A stretch of 64,000 nt of DNA from Ctena decussata (lineage: Eukaryota; Mollusca; Bivalvia; Lucinida; Lucinidae): NCBI GenBank assembly GCA_963989385.1, contig OZ022500.1, positions 116,911,842 through 116,975,841 on the forward strand, read 5' to 3'. Under the pieces are notes generated by a model. It was not told the DNA's origin. It saw only the letters and a program-made list of their open reading frames with translations, and did not search any database. Positions 19,498 to 34,400 of this stretch are shown here, in pieces (the stretch's first letter is position 1; each line of letters begins with the position of its first letter). Made by a program: the position numbers and the translations under genes.

Positions 19498-22400
19498 GTA
19501 AGTACTGGCACTATTTGTTATTGTCAGTCAGTTGCCAGTCCTGGTACTGTTTATTATTGTCAGTCATTTGCCTTGGGAATTGATGGTATGCTTGCCTGTA
19601 CAAAGGGCCGAAGAAGAGGAACCTGGATGATGATTTGGAATTAAGGTTCTTTCTTAGTAACATGTGTTGTGGGCTGTTATTAGCTCTGTCTCATTTAGGC
19701 AGTTTTAATGAGTCCCACAACACATCATTTTGAAAAAATAATTTTTTTTCTAAAAATCATCATCAAAACCCTCCTTCTTATGGATATATTCGATTGGTTG
19801 AAACTATTTTATCAAGTCCCTTTCTGTTATAAAACTGCTTATTTTATATATAAAAAAAACAGGTTCTGAAAACAGCTTGCTATGCATGTGTGATCCATCT
19901 CCTGCGATCTATGTTACAAGGGCCATTCATGATATAACCAACCTAACCTACCGTAGTTGCCATCACTCCTCACTTCTCCTTACTTCATATTTTCACACTG
20001 AATTTAGTGCACTTTGTCCAGTTTAAGGGCAAAAGTCTGTTCAGATGACTACTGAGGAGTTGTTCCTGGGACCTGTAACATAGCAGGTAATCAATAAGCA
20101 AGACACTCTTGGCATCCTTAAAGATTGTCACCATGATTTTCAAGCCGAAGTCATGGTTTTAATTTTTTTGGACAAGTTGAGCTGTAGACAGTTGTCTTCT
20201 GTTTACTATGTTATTTGGTTTCATGGTCATAGTGGTTATTCTGTGTTTCGTCACCAGTAACAGTTCTTACAGTAAAATAGTCTGTATCCTATGTCAAAAT
20301 TTCTTGGCACATTGAAACATTTAAAAGATTTGGGGACCTATTGGGTGAGCAGCTTTCTCATATATATGCAAACTACCATACAAAATTGTATGAACACTTC
20401 TGTCTAAACTGTCATATCCTGACCATATCTGACACTTTTGCCAGCCCTTCATAACCAGCTAAGAACTTCTCTGATTTTGTCACTGGTGAGGTCTGCCTGG
20501 GTGTGACTCCTCTTACAAGCTTACTAGACCGTACTTTAATTCTGCAATTCTGCTACCCAGTGTTTGGCCAGTGTATACGAAGTTGCACAATAACCATGAT
20601 ATTATCTGAAAATTACTCAGAATGAGATGTTTCCCTCTCAGATTTCTGCTTTAAATACAGGTGCGTGTACTCAATTACAGGCCTGTATTCAACTTCTGAC
20701 AAAAAATTGGCAAAAATCAATCCTGCCATGTGTTCAGACCACATTTGTGAGTCTAAACTGATTTTTTTTTTACCAAAGTTTGATAATACACACAAAGCCA
20801 ATGTATACTCATATTACAATTAATTTGTGAAAAGTTTGCATTTGTTATAATTATGGGTAGATGAATTGGCCAGGCCGGTTATATAATGAATGGCCCTTGG
20901 AGAATTAATTGATAAACTCTTGGAGGCTCAGACAGTTTATATCCTGATTGAGTAATTGTCTGTCAACTCTTTTAAGTCTTTACTATAAAATCAAGTGCCT
21001 TCGTGAGAAACCAGTTTTAAGGCATAGACAAACTTGCGCATCGGTATACGCAGTCTGGTCACAGGGCCAACTGCACCTGCATGTGCTTTGACCCAAGTTA
21101 CTGAAAATTCTTTGATCCAGTTTAATAAGCTAGTGATCTCCCAGGGCTCAAATCCAACAGGAGGCAGAATTTACTTCAACCGTTGCACACAACCATTCAT
21201 TGTCACACTTCAGTCAGCTCGATATGACTTAAACTCAAAAACTGCAAGTTATCCATAATGATCAATCCATTCATCTAACACTGATTTTGACAGTCATGTT
21301 TACTTTTGAAAGAGTATCAATATTTGCATCATTTAGTTACTTCGTAACATTGATTGCTAGTCTTCATGTACAATAGGTCATGTTTTGAGCCAAATAAGCT
21401 CCGTCCATACTAGACTATAGCTCAGTCAATGAATGCAAAGGCAGACAGAATAAATACTTGCATAAAATGCATTGGGAATTTTTCTGGGATAGAAATTTTT
21501 GTCAAGACTCTTTCAGTTTGTAGATACTTGTATTTTAACCATTAGAGCACCAAAAAACATGGACAACAAAACTTACCCCAGTGGCAGGCTAATCATATTG
21601 CAGGGATAAAGATTAACATTTTTGACTTAGGGGCCCACACTGCCAAAATTCAAAATTTAACATTAGGGGTATGGGCATTTTGTTAAAAATTTCAGGGGTC
21701 CAGCCCAAAATTTAGGGGCTGTGGGTACTGGGCCCCTGTTAGTCTTTATCCCTGTTAATTGAGAAGTCAAAGACTAGAAGGCAGACAGTGTAGATCTACA
21801 TGAGGCTGCTCATTATGAGCAGCCTCATCTGGATCTATGCTGTTTGCAAATTCAACTATTTTTGTTTTAGAGTTAAACTTAACTTAACTCTTTAAGCCCC
21901 AGTGACACAATTAGCAAAATTTGCAAACAGCGTAGATCCTGATGAGGCGGCTCATAATGAGCCGCCTCATCTAGATCTACACTGTTTGCCCTCTAGTCTT
22001 TGAATTCTCAATATAAAAAGTCTTGGACAAGGCATTTTTTTAATTTTTGCAGACGTAAATTTTGTCGTCTGCTTTTTGGTAGTGAAAGAGTTAAAGTAAA
22101 TATTTTGCCTATGAGAATCTTCTTGTTGATAAACGCTCCTGTTACCGAAATTGAAATTTGATTTAATCTTCCACAAATTAATATTTCTTATGATATTATG
22201 TTGCTATGGTTAGCTGCTGTTCATGCGATTCTGGTTTTAGCCAACAACTCATTTGGCAGAGTCTTTGATAGGGATATTAATACATTATACTAATATGGTG
22301 TCACATAGCAAATCTCAAATGAAAAGGGATACTTTATGATATTTTCCATATATTTCCATATAGGAGCTATGGTAGCTCAGTGGATTAATTGTTGGCTGCT

Positions 22401-25400
22401 AAGCTAGCTATCCAGGTTCAAATCATGTTGGTGATGAAATTCAAAATGTAAACAGGATACTGTTGCACACAGCTTTCATTATCACCCTTTCATTGACTCA
22501 GTATGACTGCAGTCCTGTTGGAAGGGCTGTTCAACTGTAAGTCATCCATACATATATGAGCCGCGACGCGACAAAACAAACAATGTGGTTGTGCGCCCTG
22601 CTCAGACTCAGATCAGCCTGGGCATCCGCCCAGTCTGATCAGACTCTTCGCTAAGCGCTTAAAGGGTAGCTTAGACTCTAAGCTACCTTCGTGCGGACAG
22701 CGAAGACTCTGATCAGACTGGGCGAATGCCCAGGCTGATCTGAGTCTGCACTGGGCGCACGACCACATTGTTGGTTTTCTCGTGTCGTGGCTCATATCTA
22801 TTTCTTCTTAAAATATCACTTGTGGCCCCTCATTGGAACTTCCTCACTCTCTAAAGTGAGCACATTAATTCTATACAACGATTCTAAGTGTTGGGACAGA
22901 TAGTGAGCAAACAAAGCAGACCCAGATGAAATTGCTGCTAGTCTGGTCAGGTTCTACACTATTTGCAGACCTAGATCAAAGAAGCAGTCTGGTCAGGGTC
23001 TCCACTGTTTGCCATTCCATCTGCTTTGTAAAACCAAAGTGCTCCATTTTCAGATCATTACAGTAAATTTTAGAGGTCCCAATTTTTAGAATTTTTATGT
23101 TATATCAGATTGTGGATCTGCACACATGATCTGTATGTGGATGTATCATATTGCAATATAATAAATTGCAGAGATACTTAAAGGTTTAAGGTTTTAAAAA
23201 AATGTCACATCTATTTTGACATTGTGATGTTTTTACTCGTCATTGTACTTTATACTAAGAAAGAAAAATGATATGATTACAGCAACTGTCACTTTCAAAG
23301 CTATACTATCTTTTACTGCAACAGACACTACCCTAAATGGTCAAAATTAAAATGCTATAGTTTTGTGTATGCCAGACTAACATTTCTTTTTTTTGTGCTT
23401 TTATTAAACTTTGGTAACATTTTACAGTCATAATAAGTCACAGAATTATAATAGTATATCCTTGACATTCATTTCTTCATGTTGTTTGTCTGAGTCTGCG
23501 GCATTTAACCCATTGCATTCTGGGTATTTTTTTGTTGTCTGCTGAAGTTGTCGTCTGCATCAAAAATCAAGAATATTTTGACAATATTGGTCTAACTAGC
23601 TCTTTTAGAAATGATGTCTAGGCAGCAAACAGTTTGGATCTCAGATCAGGCCCCACATTTAAGAGAAACAAACCAGCCACTGCCAAAATACTTCTTGTAA
23701 ACAGTTACACTATTAAGGTGAATGGATATACCTGTAGAGGAAAAATTCCTCTATTTTCCTTTTTTAGCTCGCCTGAACGAAAGTTCAGGAAGAGCTATTG
23801 TTGTCACCACGGCGTCGGCGTCCGCGTCCGCGTCAGCGTCAGCGTCAGCGTCGGCGTTCCAATTGGATGTTTTGGTTAAAGTTTTTTAAAGACCTATATC
23901 TCCTTAACCCATGGATGGATTCTTTTGATACTTGCACTGTAGTTAGATATTGGTCTAAGGTTTAACAGGGTACCACCCCCACCCCACTCCGTGACCTTGA
24001 TGTCAAGGTCATGGACTTAGAAAATTGGTAGTGTTTTTGGACTGGATGTTTTGGTTAAAGTTTTATAAAGCCCAATATCTCCTTAACCCATGGATGGATT
24101 CCTTTGATACTTGCACTAAAGTTAGATATTGGTCTAAAGTTTTCGAAGGTACTACCTCCACCCCCCTCTGTGACCTTGATGTCAAGGTCATCGACTTAGA
24201 AAATTGTCTTTTTATTGATTGGATGTTTTGGTTAAAGTTTTTTAAAGACACATATCTCCTGAACCCATAGATGAATTCTTTTTATATTTGCACTGTAGTT
24301 AGATCTACAGAGTACTACCCCAACCCCGCTCAGTGATCTTGATGTCAAGGTCAGGGACTTAGGAAATTTTTGTCTTTTTTAAAGTTTTGTAATTACATAC
24401 TGATTCATAATGCTTTGCAGAGATTTAGTTTATACTTGAACTGATGTTAGACTCTTTTTTGAGTTTTTACAAAACACCTTATACTTATCCCGCTGGGTGA
24501 CCTTGAAGTCAAGGTCATCGACTTAGAATTTTGTCTTAAAGATTTTGGTTAAAGTTTTATATTTATGAAGACATAATTTCACAGTGCCACGATGATGGAC
24601 TCAGTTGATACTAATACTTGGACTGATGTTAGATAATGGTTCAGGGTTTTGATAAATCCTATTCCCTCCCTCATGGACTATGAAATTTCATTTAATTTTT
24701 CTTTAAGACTTATTTCTGAGATAGCTTTTGTTTATAAATGTGTTTTCATTATGGACATGCTTGCATGAAATTTTATGCATAGCAGTCCACATAGCCCCAC
24801 CTCACCCCCCACCCGTCAGTTTTTTTTTACCTCAAGCTTATGGACTTTGAAATTTCATTTCATTTTTTTTATTTTAATTTTATTTTAAGACTTATTTCTG
24901 AGATAGCTTTTGTTAGCTCACCTGAGCCAGCGGCTCCGGGGGAGCTTATAGGATGGTAAGGCTCCGTCGTCCGTCGTCGTCCGTCCGTCCGTCCGTCCGT
25001 CCGTCCGTCGTCCGTCAACAATTTCAAACGACTTCTCCTCTGAAACCGCTGGGCCAATTCTAATTAAATTTCATATGCAGCCTCTAGGGAACTTAGGAAC
25101 GAAAAGTTGTTCAAACGGTCCTGGTCACATGACCAACATGGCCGCCACGCCCATATATGGTAAAAACCTAGAAAAATCTTCTTCTCCAGAACCGATAGGC
25201 CTATGGCCTTGAAACTTGGTATGTAGCATCGGGCACGGGAGTATTACCAAGATTGTTCAAATTATGACCTTGGGTTGACCTTGACCTTTTTTACGGTAAG
25301 GTCAAATTTGCTTCCTTGTGCTTTTATATGGCAAAATGCTAGAACATAAGATACCTTGGAAACTGTTGAAGATTTTAGGCTAAAAATTGGTATCTACAGT

Positions 25401-28400
25401 CATCTTAATGAGTACATGAAGATTTATGAGTTAAAGAGGTCAAGGTCATTCTTTGACCTTTGACCTAGAACTCTGGTATTTTGACAATTCCAAACAATCT
25501 CCTCAAAAGCCCCTGGGCCAATTGAAACCAAATTTCATATAGAGACTCCAGGAGTTGAGGGAACAAAAACTAATTCATACGGTCCAGGTCACATGACCAA
25601 CATGGCCGCCACGCCCATATATGGTAAAAACCTTTAAAAATCTTCTTCTCAAGAACCAATTGACCGATGGCCTTGAAACTTGGTATGTAGCTTTGGGTAC
25701 TCGAGTACTGTCAAGATTGTTCAAATTATAACCATGGGTTGACCTTGACCTTTTTTACGGCAAGGTCAAATATGGGAAAATGCTAGAACATAAGATTTCA
25801 TGGAAAGTTTTGAAGAGATATGCCTAAGAATTGGTATATACAGTTATCTTAATGAGTACATGAAGATTTGTGAGTACAAGAGGTCAAGGTCATTCTTTGA
25901 CCTTTGACCCAGAACGCTCATATTTTGACAATATCAAACAATCCCCTAAAAAAACTGGGCCAATTGTAACGAAATTTCATATAGAGCCTCCAGGGATTGA
26001 GGGAATGAAAATTTGTTCAAACAGTCCGGGTCACGTGACCAACATGGCCACCAGGACCATATATGGTAAAAACCTTTATAAATCTTCTTCTCCAGAACCA
26101 ATTGACTGATGGCCTTGAAGCTTGGTATGTAGCATTGGGAATTCCAGTACTATCAAGATTGTTCAAAATAATGACCTTGGGTTGACCTTGACTATTTTAC
26201 TGCAAGGTCAAATGTGGGAAAATGCTAGAACATAAGATTTCATGGAAAGTTTTGAAGATTTATGCCTAAAAATTGGTACAGTCATCTTAATGAGTACATG
26301 AAGATTCATAAGTACAAGAGGTCAAGGTCATTCTTTGACTTTTGACCCAGAACTCTGTCATTTTGACAATATCAAAGCATCTCCTCAAAAGCCCCTAGAC
26401 CAATTTTGAAACCGAATTTCATATAGAGCCTCCAAGGGGTTAAGGGAATGAAATTTTTTTCAAACATTCAGGTCACATGACCAACATGTCCTCCATGCCC
26501 ATATATGGTTAAAACCTTTAAAAATCTTTTTCACCAAAACCAATTGACCGATGGCCTTAGACTAACTTACCCTAGAGTACTGAGGCTGAATGGACCCAGG
26601 TGAGCTACAGGACCAATGGTCCTCTTGTTTATAAATGTGTTTTCATTATGGACATGCTTGCATGAAGTTTTATGCACAACAGTCCACACCACCATAGCGA
26701 CTGTGTGATGGGCAAGCACCAATTCAGGCGAGCTATGCTGTCAGGCGACAGCTCTTGTTGTCTCCCTTCTCAATAGGGGTCATTCTTAAAGTTAAGAATT
26801 CACTCCTCTAGGAGGGAATTTCCTTTAAGAGTAGACTCCATTTAAAAAAAGCTACCTTATCCAGAGAAGCCAACAGGAATTCCTGCAAGTTAATATAAAA
26901 TTATTTTTGGAAAGATGGGGGTGGGGGTGTTCGGCTTTTATAAGAGCAGGGGCATTTATTAGGATTAATATGGTAGTTGAAAATTGCAAACAGCATAAAT
27001 CCACTTGAGGCTCAAAATAGCTGCCTCATCTGGATCTACACTGTTTGCCCTGTCAGTATGTTATATTTTGAACAAATACTTTTTTAAAATTTGCAGACAT
27101 AAATTTTGTTGTCTGCTTTTTACCGCTTTGATGGCAAACATAAGACTGTATGAATGTATGTAGCAGTTGCAAGGACAGTGATATATGCAAAAGATTGTTA
27201 CCTTTATGGTAAAGACTTTTAATACTTGCTCCTCACCAATTCAAAGCGAGGTAAACTTTAAACACTTTACTTGCTCCTCACCAATTCAAAGCGAGGTAAA
27301 CTTTAAACACTTTACTTGCTCCTCACCAGTTCAAAGCGAGGTAAACTTTAAACAGTTTACTTGCTCCTCAGCAATTCAAAGCGAGGTAAACTTTAAACAC
27401 TTTACTTGCTCCTCACCAGTTCAAAGCGAGGTAAAGTTTAAACACTTTACTTGCTCCTCACCAATTCAAAGCAAGGTAAAGTTTCCCACGCTTTGAATTG
27501 GTGAGGAGCAAGTAAAGTGTTAACAAGTGACTATTGCATTATTGTCTGCCCCAGTTAATAGCTTGACTTATTGGTTTATTAGTTTAAAAGACTAAGGTCA
27601 TGTAGGTGTTCAGTCTGTTTGTATTGTATTGTATAACAATACTTGCTAGTTCTTTCTGTCAATATTAATGTTGACCATAACTACAAGTGCTTCAATCATA
27701 GGGTTACAAAATGTTGTCTCGCCTGCGACTAGCAGAAAAGAAACACATGTTACTTTTCTGGTGAAATCGACAGCATAAACTTGTCTCAAGCTTGTTCTTT
27801 TTTTTGCCTTTAGCTCTTTTTTGTGACATTGCCCTGACAGGCCAGATTACCAGGTTCTGTGGAATTATTTTATGCATTCCTGCTTGCTTCCCAGTTAGAT
27901 GAAAACTTTTCATAAAGAGGTCTACTCTTTAAATAAAGGAAAGAATTTATTCCTAGAGGATCAAATGGACCACCAGTGAAAAGGGATTTGAAAATGAAAA
28001 AAGCAGAGTGGCTGCATCTGAAAGTTTACTAGTTATTGTAGTTACTGGCATCCTAAAATTTAAGAGTTTGACCGTGGATCGGTAACAGAGCAGACCATGC
28101 AAATGGAACGGCAAGCAGTGTAGATCCTGATAAGACAGCTCCTTTTGGAGCAGTCTGATCTGAGCCTGCACCATTTGCTCAGACCTTTGTGTCCCAACAC
28201 TTAGAATTTTTACAGTAACAATTAGTAAAGACCATGGTCAGACTAGTCTGATCTAGACCTGCACTGTATGCTCAGACTTCTCTGTCCCAATACTAAGAAT
28301 TTTTATATCACAGTGGCAATTGCATGTTAATACTTTCTACTCATTTTGATAGGTTTGTTGGAACATGAAGATGGGTTGATACTAAAGGCCTTACAGAAAC

Positions 28401-31400
28401 CACCCCGAGGGACCAGGGAACTACATTTCTACGAAAAGATCTTCCACAAGAACTGTACAGACAGACATATAGTTGAGCTACAACAGTTCATGCCTCAATT
28501 TTTTGGTGCCTTTCATTTTGAAGAATATCCTGATGGTAGGTACCCGGTAGTAATTGTTGTTGCAATTACATGAGGTCATGCCACAAGAAAAGGGAATGTA
28601 AGCCAGACAGTGAAGACTCAGATAAGCTTTTGTATCAACACAATCTGATCAGGGTCTTTCCTTTTTAACATCATCAGTCAGTGGATATATTGAAAACTTT
28701 AATACAGAACCCTGCACAAGATAGTATTGACAATTATTCAAGGATAATTATTGTCCATTACTCCATAAAATTGTATTTGTGGCCCCTCTGTAGTACTAAC
28801 CTGACATAGGTTGTGCTCCTCAGTAATGCCATATCAGCAAGGTGGTTCTATAAATTATCCCAGAATTATCTTCAAAACTAGTGGGCTGGGTTATTCAAAG
28901 CATCATTAGCAAAACAAAGTCGTTAGTCGATGATTCATCTTACAGTACTCACAAAATCTATTGCAGTAATATTTTTTGCTGAAAAATTGTGAGGAGCTGG
29001 AGCTTTTGCACTGCATTCAGTACATTTGAAAATTTAGCTACTTTTCAACTAACAATGTCATTAGTTTTGAACAACTGGGCCTAGTTGTTCAAAGCATCAT
29101 TACGCTGACAAACTCGTTAAGAGGTAAACTTTATAACCAAGTACACTGATATTTTTTGTCGGAAAAAATGTGAGGAGCTTTTGTAGTGCTTCTTACATTT
29201 GTTCAACAACAAATATTGGTGTGTTTGCGCTATCATTATTTGAAATTTTAAAGAAACTTTAACTAATGACCTCCTTAGTTTTGAACAACCGGGTCCTGGG
29301 CTCTGCTATTCTGGAGCTGAGGGCTCAGCTAACAACATTGTGAGTTAACGAGATGTTACATTTTCAAACATATTATGTGCAAAAGCACAGCCATTTTTGT
29401 CGCACCTGCGTTAGCTGGGGTGATATAGGCTTGCACCTACCCGTCCGTTCGTCCATATATCCGTCCATTTGTCCGTTCATCAACAATTCGCATTAGGTGT
29501 CTTGTGAGGACAACTCCTCCTACACTATATGGCCAATCATTTTGAAACTTACTTCACACAGATGTTTTTGACCATGGTCTGTAGATATGCATATTGTTTA
29601 CACATAATTCCCAGATTAATTTTTACCTTTTTTTCACATTTTAAACTTAGTCAATTTTTTACACAATACCTTCCATTGTGAGTGTCATGTGAGCACCTCT
29701 CCTCCTATACTTTTTGACCAATCATTTTGAAACTTCACAGATATTTTGGCCATGGTCTGTAGATGTGCAAATTGTTTACACATAATTCCCAGATTAATTT
29801 TTGCCACTTTTTTCACATGTTTAACTTAGCCAATTTTTACGTAATACGTTCCATAGTGGGTGTCTTGTGAGCACAACTCCTCCTACCTTTTTAGGCCAGT
29901 CATTTTGAAACTTCACAGATGTTTTGGCCATGGTCTGTAGATGTGCATATTATATGCACAAAATTCCCAGATTAATTTTTGCCACTTTTTTCACATGTTT
30001 AACTTAGTCAATTTTTACATACCATAATACCTTGCATAGTGGGTGTCTTGTGAGCACCTCTCCTCCTACACTTTTGGATGAATCATTTTGAAACTTCACA
30101 GGTGTTTTTTCATGGTCTGAAGAGGTGCACATTGTTTGCACATAATTCTAAGATTAATTTTTGCCACTTTTTTCACGTTTAACCTTGTCATTTTTGTCAC
30201 ACCTGCTTTTGTCACACCTGCGTTAGCATGGGCGATATAGTTTTCAGTACCAATTAGAACTTGTGTGACTTAACCCAGCAGGTGTGACACCGCTTTCCGC
30301 GGATTTCTTGTTTCATGAAAAAAAATGTGAGGAGCTTGCTAGTTCAAAACCTCCTAACATTTGTTTTTTCTTAAAAAATACCAGTTGATTTTATGGGTAC
30401 TAGAAGACTTTACAAATTTTTCACTAACGCTTCATTAAGCTAATGATGCTGCCAACAACTGGGCCCTGATTAGTTAAAAATTAAGACTGATATAGTGAAT
30501 GCACATACTAATCAGACTTTGCTGATCGGACTGAGAGCAAGTTCTTCTCTTGAAGAGTTGACTGCCATTGATTAGGAAGTCAAAAATGAATCTTGCAGAG
30601 CTCTAGATAAGAGGGAGTATTTGGTGATAATTAGGGATAATTTTCGTTAATTCTGCATTAAAACATATGTTGTGACCCCTCATCTGAACCGTCTCAATGA
30701 GACGGTTCAGATGAGGGGTCACAACATATGGTTTCGATGAGAAATAAGAAAAATTATCCTTAATTATCATCAAATACTCCCTCTTATCTAGAGCTCTGAT
30801 CTTGCTTAGGTGCTTCCTCGCAAAGTGAACCCATTCCCCTTAGACAGCCTGCTCATATGTTGAACAAGTTGATTTTCTCCATTTGGTCATGTGTCAATGA
30901 AAAAAAGTCGCAGAATGATAAACAGTGCATGTCCTGTTTGACATAAGCTGCAGTCTAACCTGGGTCTGCATTGTTTGCCCAAGCACTTCCATCCCAAACT
31001 TTGGGGCCATTATGGAAATATGATTTTCATCTGACTATCATAATAGCTGTCTGTATGTCAATGAAGAGCAGATCATAGCAAAAATACTGTCAGTATAATA
31101 ATAATGACCACACTTTGCACTGAAGGGAGGATAATTAAATGCAGTAGCTACTGTGATCATAGTTTGATTGGATGATTAATAGACAGTAACTTTACCATTA
31201 GGTAACAGAAAGAATTGATTTTTTTTCTGTTTGATATTATATAACTATCCTGATTTGTGAAACTTGGTAATGTATATTGTCAGACGAATATGTACTACCA
31301 TATTCATTTGGTTATAAAATAGTGTTTTTCCATCTCTAGAATGACAGCTAATATGAGCGGCGACACGACAAAAGCAACAATGTGGTTGTGCGCTCAGCGC

Positions 31401-34400
31401 AGACTCAGACCAGCCTGGGCATCCGCCCAGTCTGATCAGACTCTTCGTTAAGTGCTCGAAGGGTAGCTAAGGGTCTAAGCTACCTCCATGCGGACAGCGA
31501 AGGCTCTGATCAGGCTGGGCGGATGCCCAGGCTGATCGGAGTCGGGGCTGTGCGCACAACCACATTGATGGTTTTCTCGTGTCGTGGCTCATATCTAAAT
31601 CAGTCTTACGAAACAATCTAAAAAAATCTAGATCCACTTATAAGATGGATCTAGATTTTGGGATTGTTTTGAAAAGGGAAAAAAAAACATGGTATGACCA
31701 AAGAGATACGGTAAAGATTTTCATTGAAATTTCTATGCAGATGTTTTTCAGCTCCCCTGAGGCAGAGCTGATTGGTTTGGGGAAGCTTTTAATAAAGGCA
31801 GTGGTCCGATGTTAGTCTGTTTGGCCATCTATACACAATACGCTGAGGTTGTTTCTGAGACTATAAGGTCTTTTATATGCGAATTTCATACAGCAATGTA
31901 AGGGTGAATGGAAGGACAGTACATACTAGTTTTATGCCTGTCGGTCCAGTGCTTTGGTTGCTACAGAAACATAACGTTACCATTGAGTTCCAGAGGGAAA
32001 TTAAAAAAGTGACTCATACTGCCTCCGCTATGCAGATCTTTTGACAAATATTTACGACAAATTTTCCTTTTGTTATGCCCCCAACTTCGGAGAAGTTGAG
32101 GGGGCATATTGGTTTGGGCCTGTCCATCCGTCTGTCCGTCCGTCCGTCCGTCTGTCTGTCCGTCAGTCCGTCCGTAACGCTTTTTGGCAGGTGGGAAACT
32201 CAAGAACTGCTTTTGCTAGGATCTTGAAATTTTATGTGTGGCACATACATGAAAAATAAGCGCACCCGTATTTTTTCTTTTTTCCGCCGGTCACGTATTT
32301 TCAGAGTTGTGCCCCTTTTTTCGACTTAGTCTATGGAACCTTGTGAACAAAATATCTCTATGGAACCTTGTGAACAAAATATCTCTAGAACCCCTGATGC
32401 TAGGATCATGATTTTTTGCAGGATGACATTGCTCAAGGTGTAGATGACCTGATTAACTTTTGAAAAAAAATCGTGAATTTTTGTCTCGCCTGCGAAGCAG
32501 AGGCGAGACATATGTATTGCTTTTCCGGTGTCGTCGGCGGCGGCGTCGGCGTAAACTTTTGTCGAGTTTTTGCGTTTAGGTCATTTTCTCAGAAACTATA
32601 AGGGCTAGAGCCATGAAACTTGGTACATGCATACATCTGGAAGAGTAGATCTCAAAGCCATCATCAATATTGAGTCTTGACCTACATTTTACGGTTGACT
32701 GACTTTGCAATTTTTTGTCGAGTTTTTGCGTTTAGGTCATTTTCTCAGAAACTATAAGGGCTAGAGCCATGAAACTTGGAACATGCATACATCTGGATGA
32801 GGAGATCTCAAAGCTATCATCAATACTGAGTCTTGACCTATATTTTACGGTTGACTGACTTCGTAAACTTTTGTCGAGTTTTTGCGTTTAGGTCATTTTC
32901 TCAGAAACTATAAGGGCTAGAGCCATGAAACTTGGGTCATACATTCATCTGAAAGAGAAAAGCTCAAAGTCATCATCAATATTGAGTCTTTACCAACAGT
33001 TTAAGGTTGACTGACATTGCAATTTTTTTTCAAGTTTTCGCGTTTAGGTCATTTTCTCAGAAACTGTAAGGGCTAGAGGCAAGAAACTCCGTTCATGCAT
33101 ACATCTTTGCTGATTTACCTTTGTTTTGTGACAAAGCGCCAGCAGGCGAGACACCGCATTCCGCGGAATTCTTGTTGACCGAGTTATGCCCCTTTTTCGA
33201 CTTAGTGCATTGTAAGCCTTTGGAACCTTGTGAACAAAATATCTCAAGAATCCCTGATGTTAGGATCATGATCTTTTGCAGGATGACATCGCCCAAGGTG
33301 TAGATGACCTGATTAGTTTTTGAAAAAAAATCGTGAATTTTTGGCCGAGTTATGCCCCTTTTTAAACTTAGTGCATTGTAAGCCATGGAACCTTGTGAAC
33401 AATATATCTTGAGAACCCCTGATGCTAGGATCATGATTTTTTGCAGGCAGACATTGCCTATGGCGTAGATGACCTGATTAACTTTTGAAAAAAAAATCGT
33501 GAATTTTTGACCGAGGTGTGCCCCATTTTTGACTTAGTGCATTGTAAGCCTATGGAACCTTGTGAACAAAATATCTCGAGAATCCCTGATGCTAGGATCA
33601 TGATCTTTTGCAGGATGACATTGCCCAAGGTGTAGATGACCTGATTAGTTTTTGAAAAAAATTGTATATTTTTGACCGAGTTAAGCCCCTTTTTATGCCC
33701 CCAACTTCGGAGAAGTTGAGGGGGCATATTGGTTTGGGCCTGTCCGTCCGTCTGTCCGTAATGCTTCTTGGCAGCTAGGAAACTCAGGAACGGCTTATGC
33801 TAGGATCTTGAAATTTTATATGGGGCATATACATGAAAAATAAGTGGACCCGTATTTTTTCTGTTTCCCGTCGGTCAGGTATTTCCAGAGTTATGCCCCT
33901 TTTTGGACTTAGTCTATGGAACCTTGTGAACAAAATATCTCAAGAACCCCTGATGCTAGGATCATGATTTTTTGCAGGATAATATTGCCTAAGGTGTAGA
34001 TGACCTGATTAACTTTTGAAGAAAATTCGTGAATTTTTGACCGAGTTATGCCCCTTTTTCGACTTAGTGCATTGTAAGCCTAGGGAACCTTGTGAACAAA
34101 ATATCTCAAGAACCCCTGATGCTAGGATCATGTTTTTTTGCAGGATTACACTGCTTAAGGTGTAGATGACCTGATTAACTTTTGAAAAACATTGGTGAAT
34201 TTTTGACCAAGTTATGCCCCTTTTTGGACTTAGTGCATTGTAAGCCTATGGAACCTTGTGAACAAAATATCTCAAGAACCCCTGATGCTAGGATCGTGTT
34301 TTTTTGCAGGAAGATATTGCCTAAGATGTAGATGACCTGATTAACTTTTGAAAAACATTGGTGAATGTTTGACCGAGTTATGCCCCTTTTTCGACTTAGT

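Larger units (their letters stand above)
23712..26880. repeat. P-family fold-back, interrupted by B2
   Basis: The left part AAGGTGAATGGATATACC and the right part CTCCCTTCTCAATAGGGG, then AGGGAATTTCCTTTAAGAG, are P segments on either side of B2. This makes the outer layer of a three-level nest. Confidence 0.6.

Noticed and set aside
27185..27496. Repetitive-protein ORF (FKHFTCSSPIQSEVN units)
   Set aside because: It arises from a 45-bp DNA tandem repeat divisible by three, with no start context or splice evidence.
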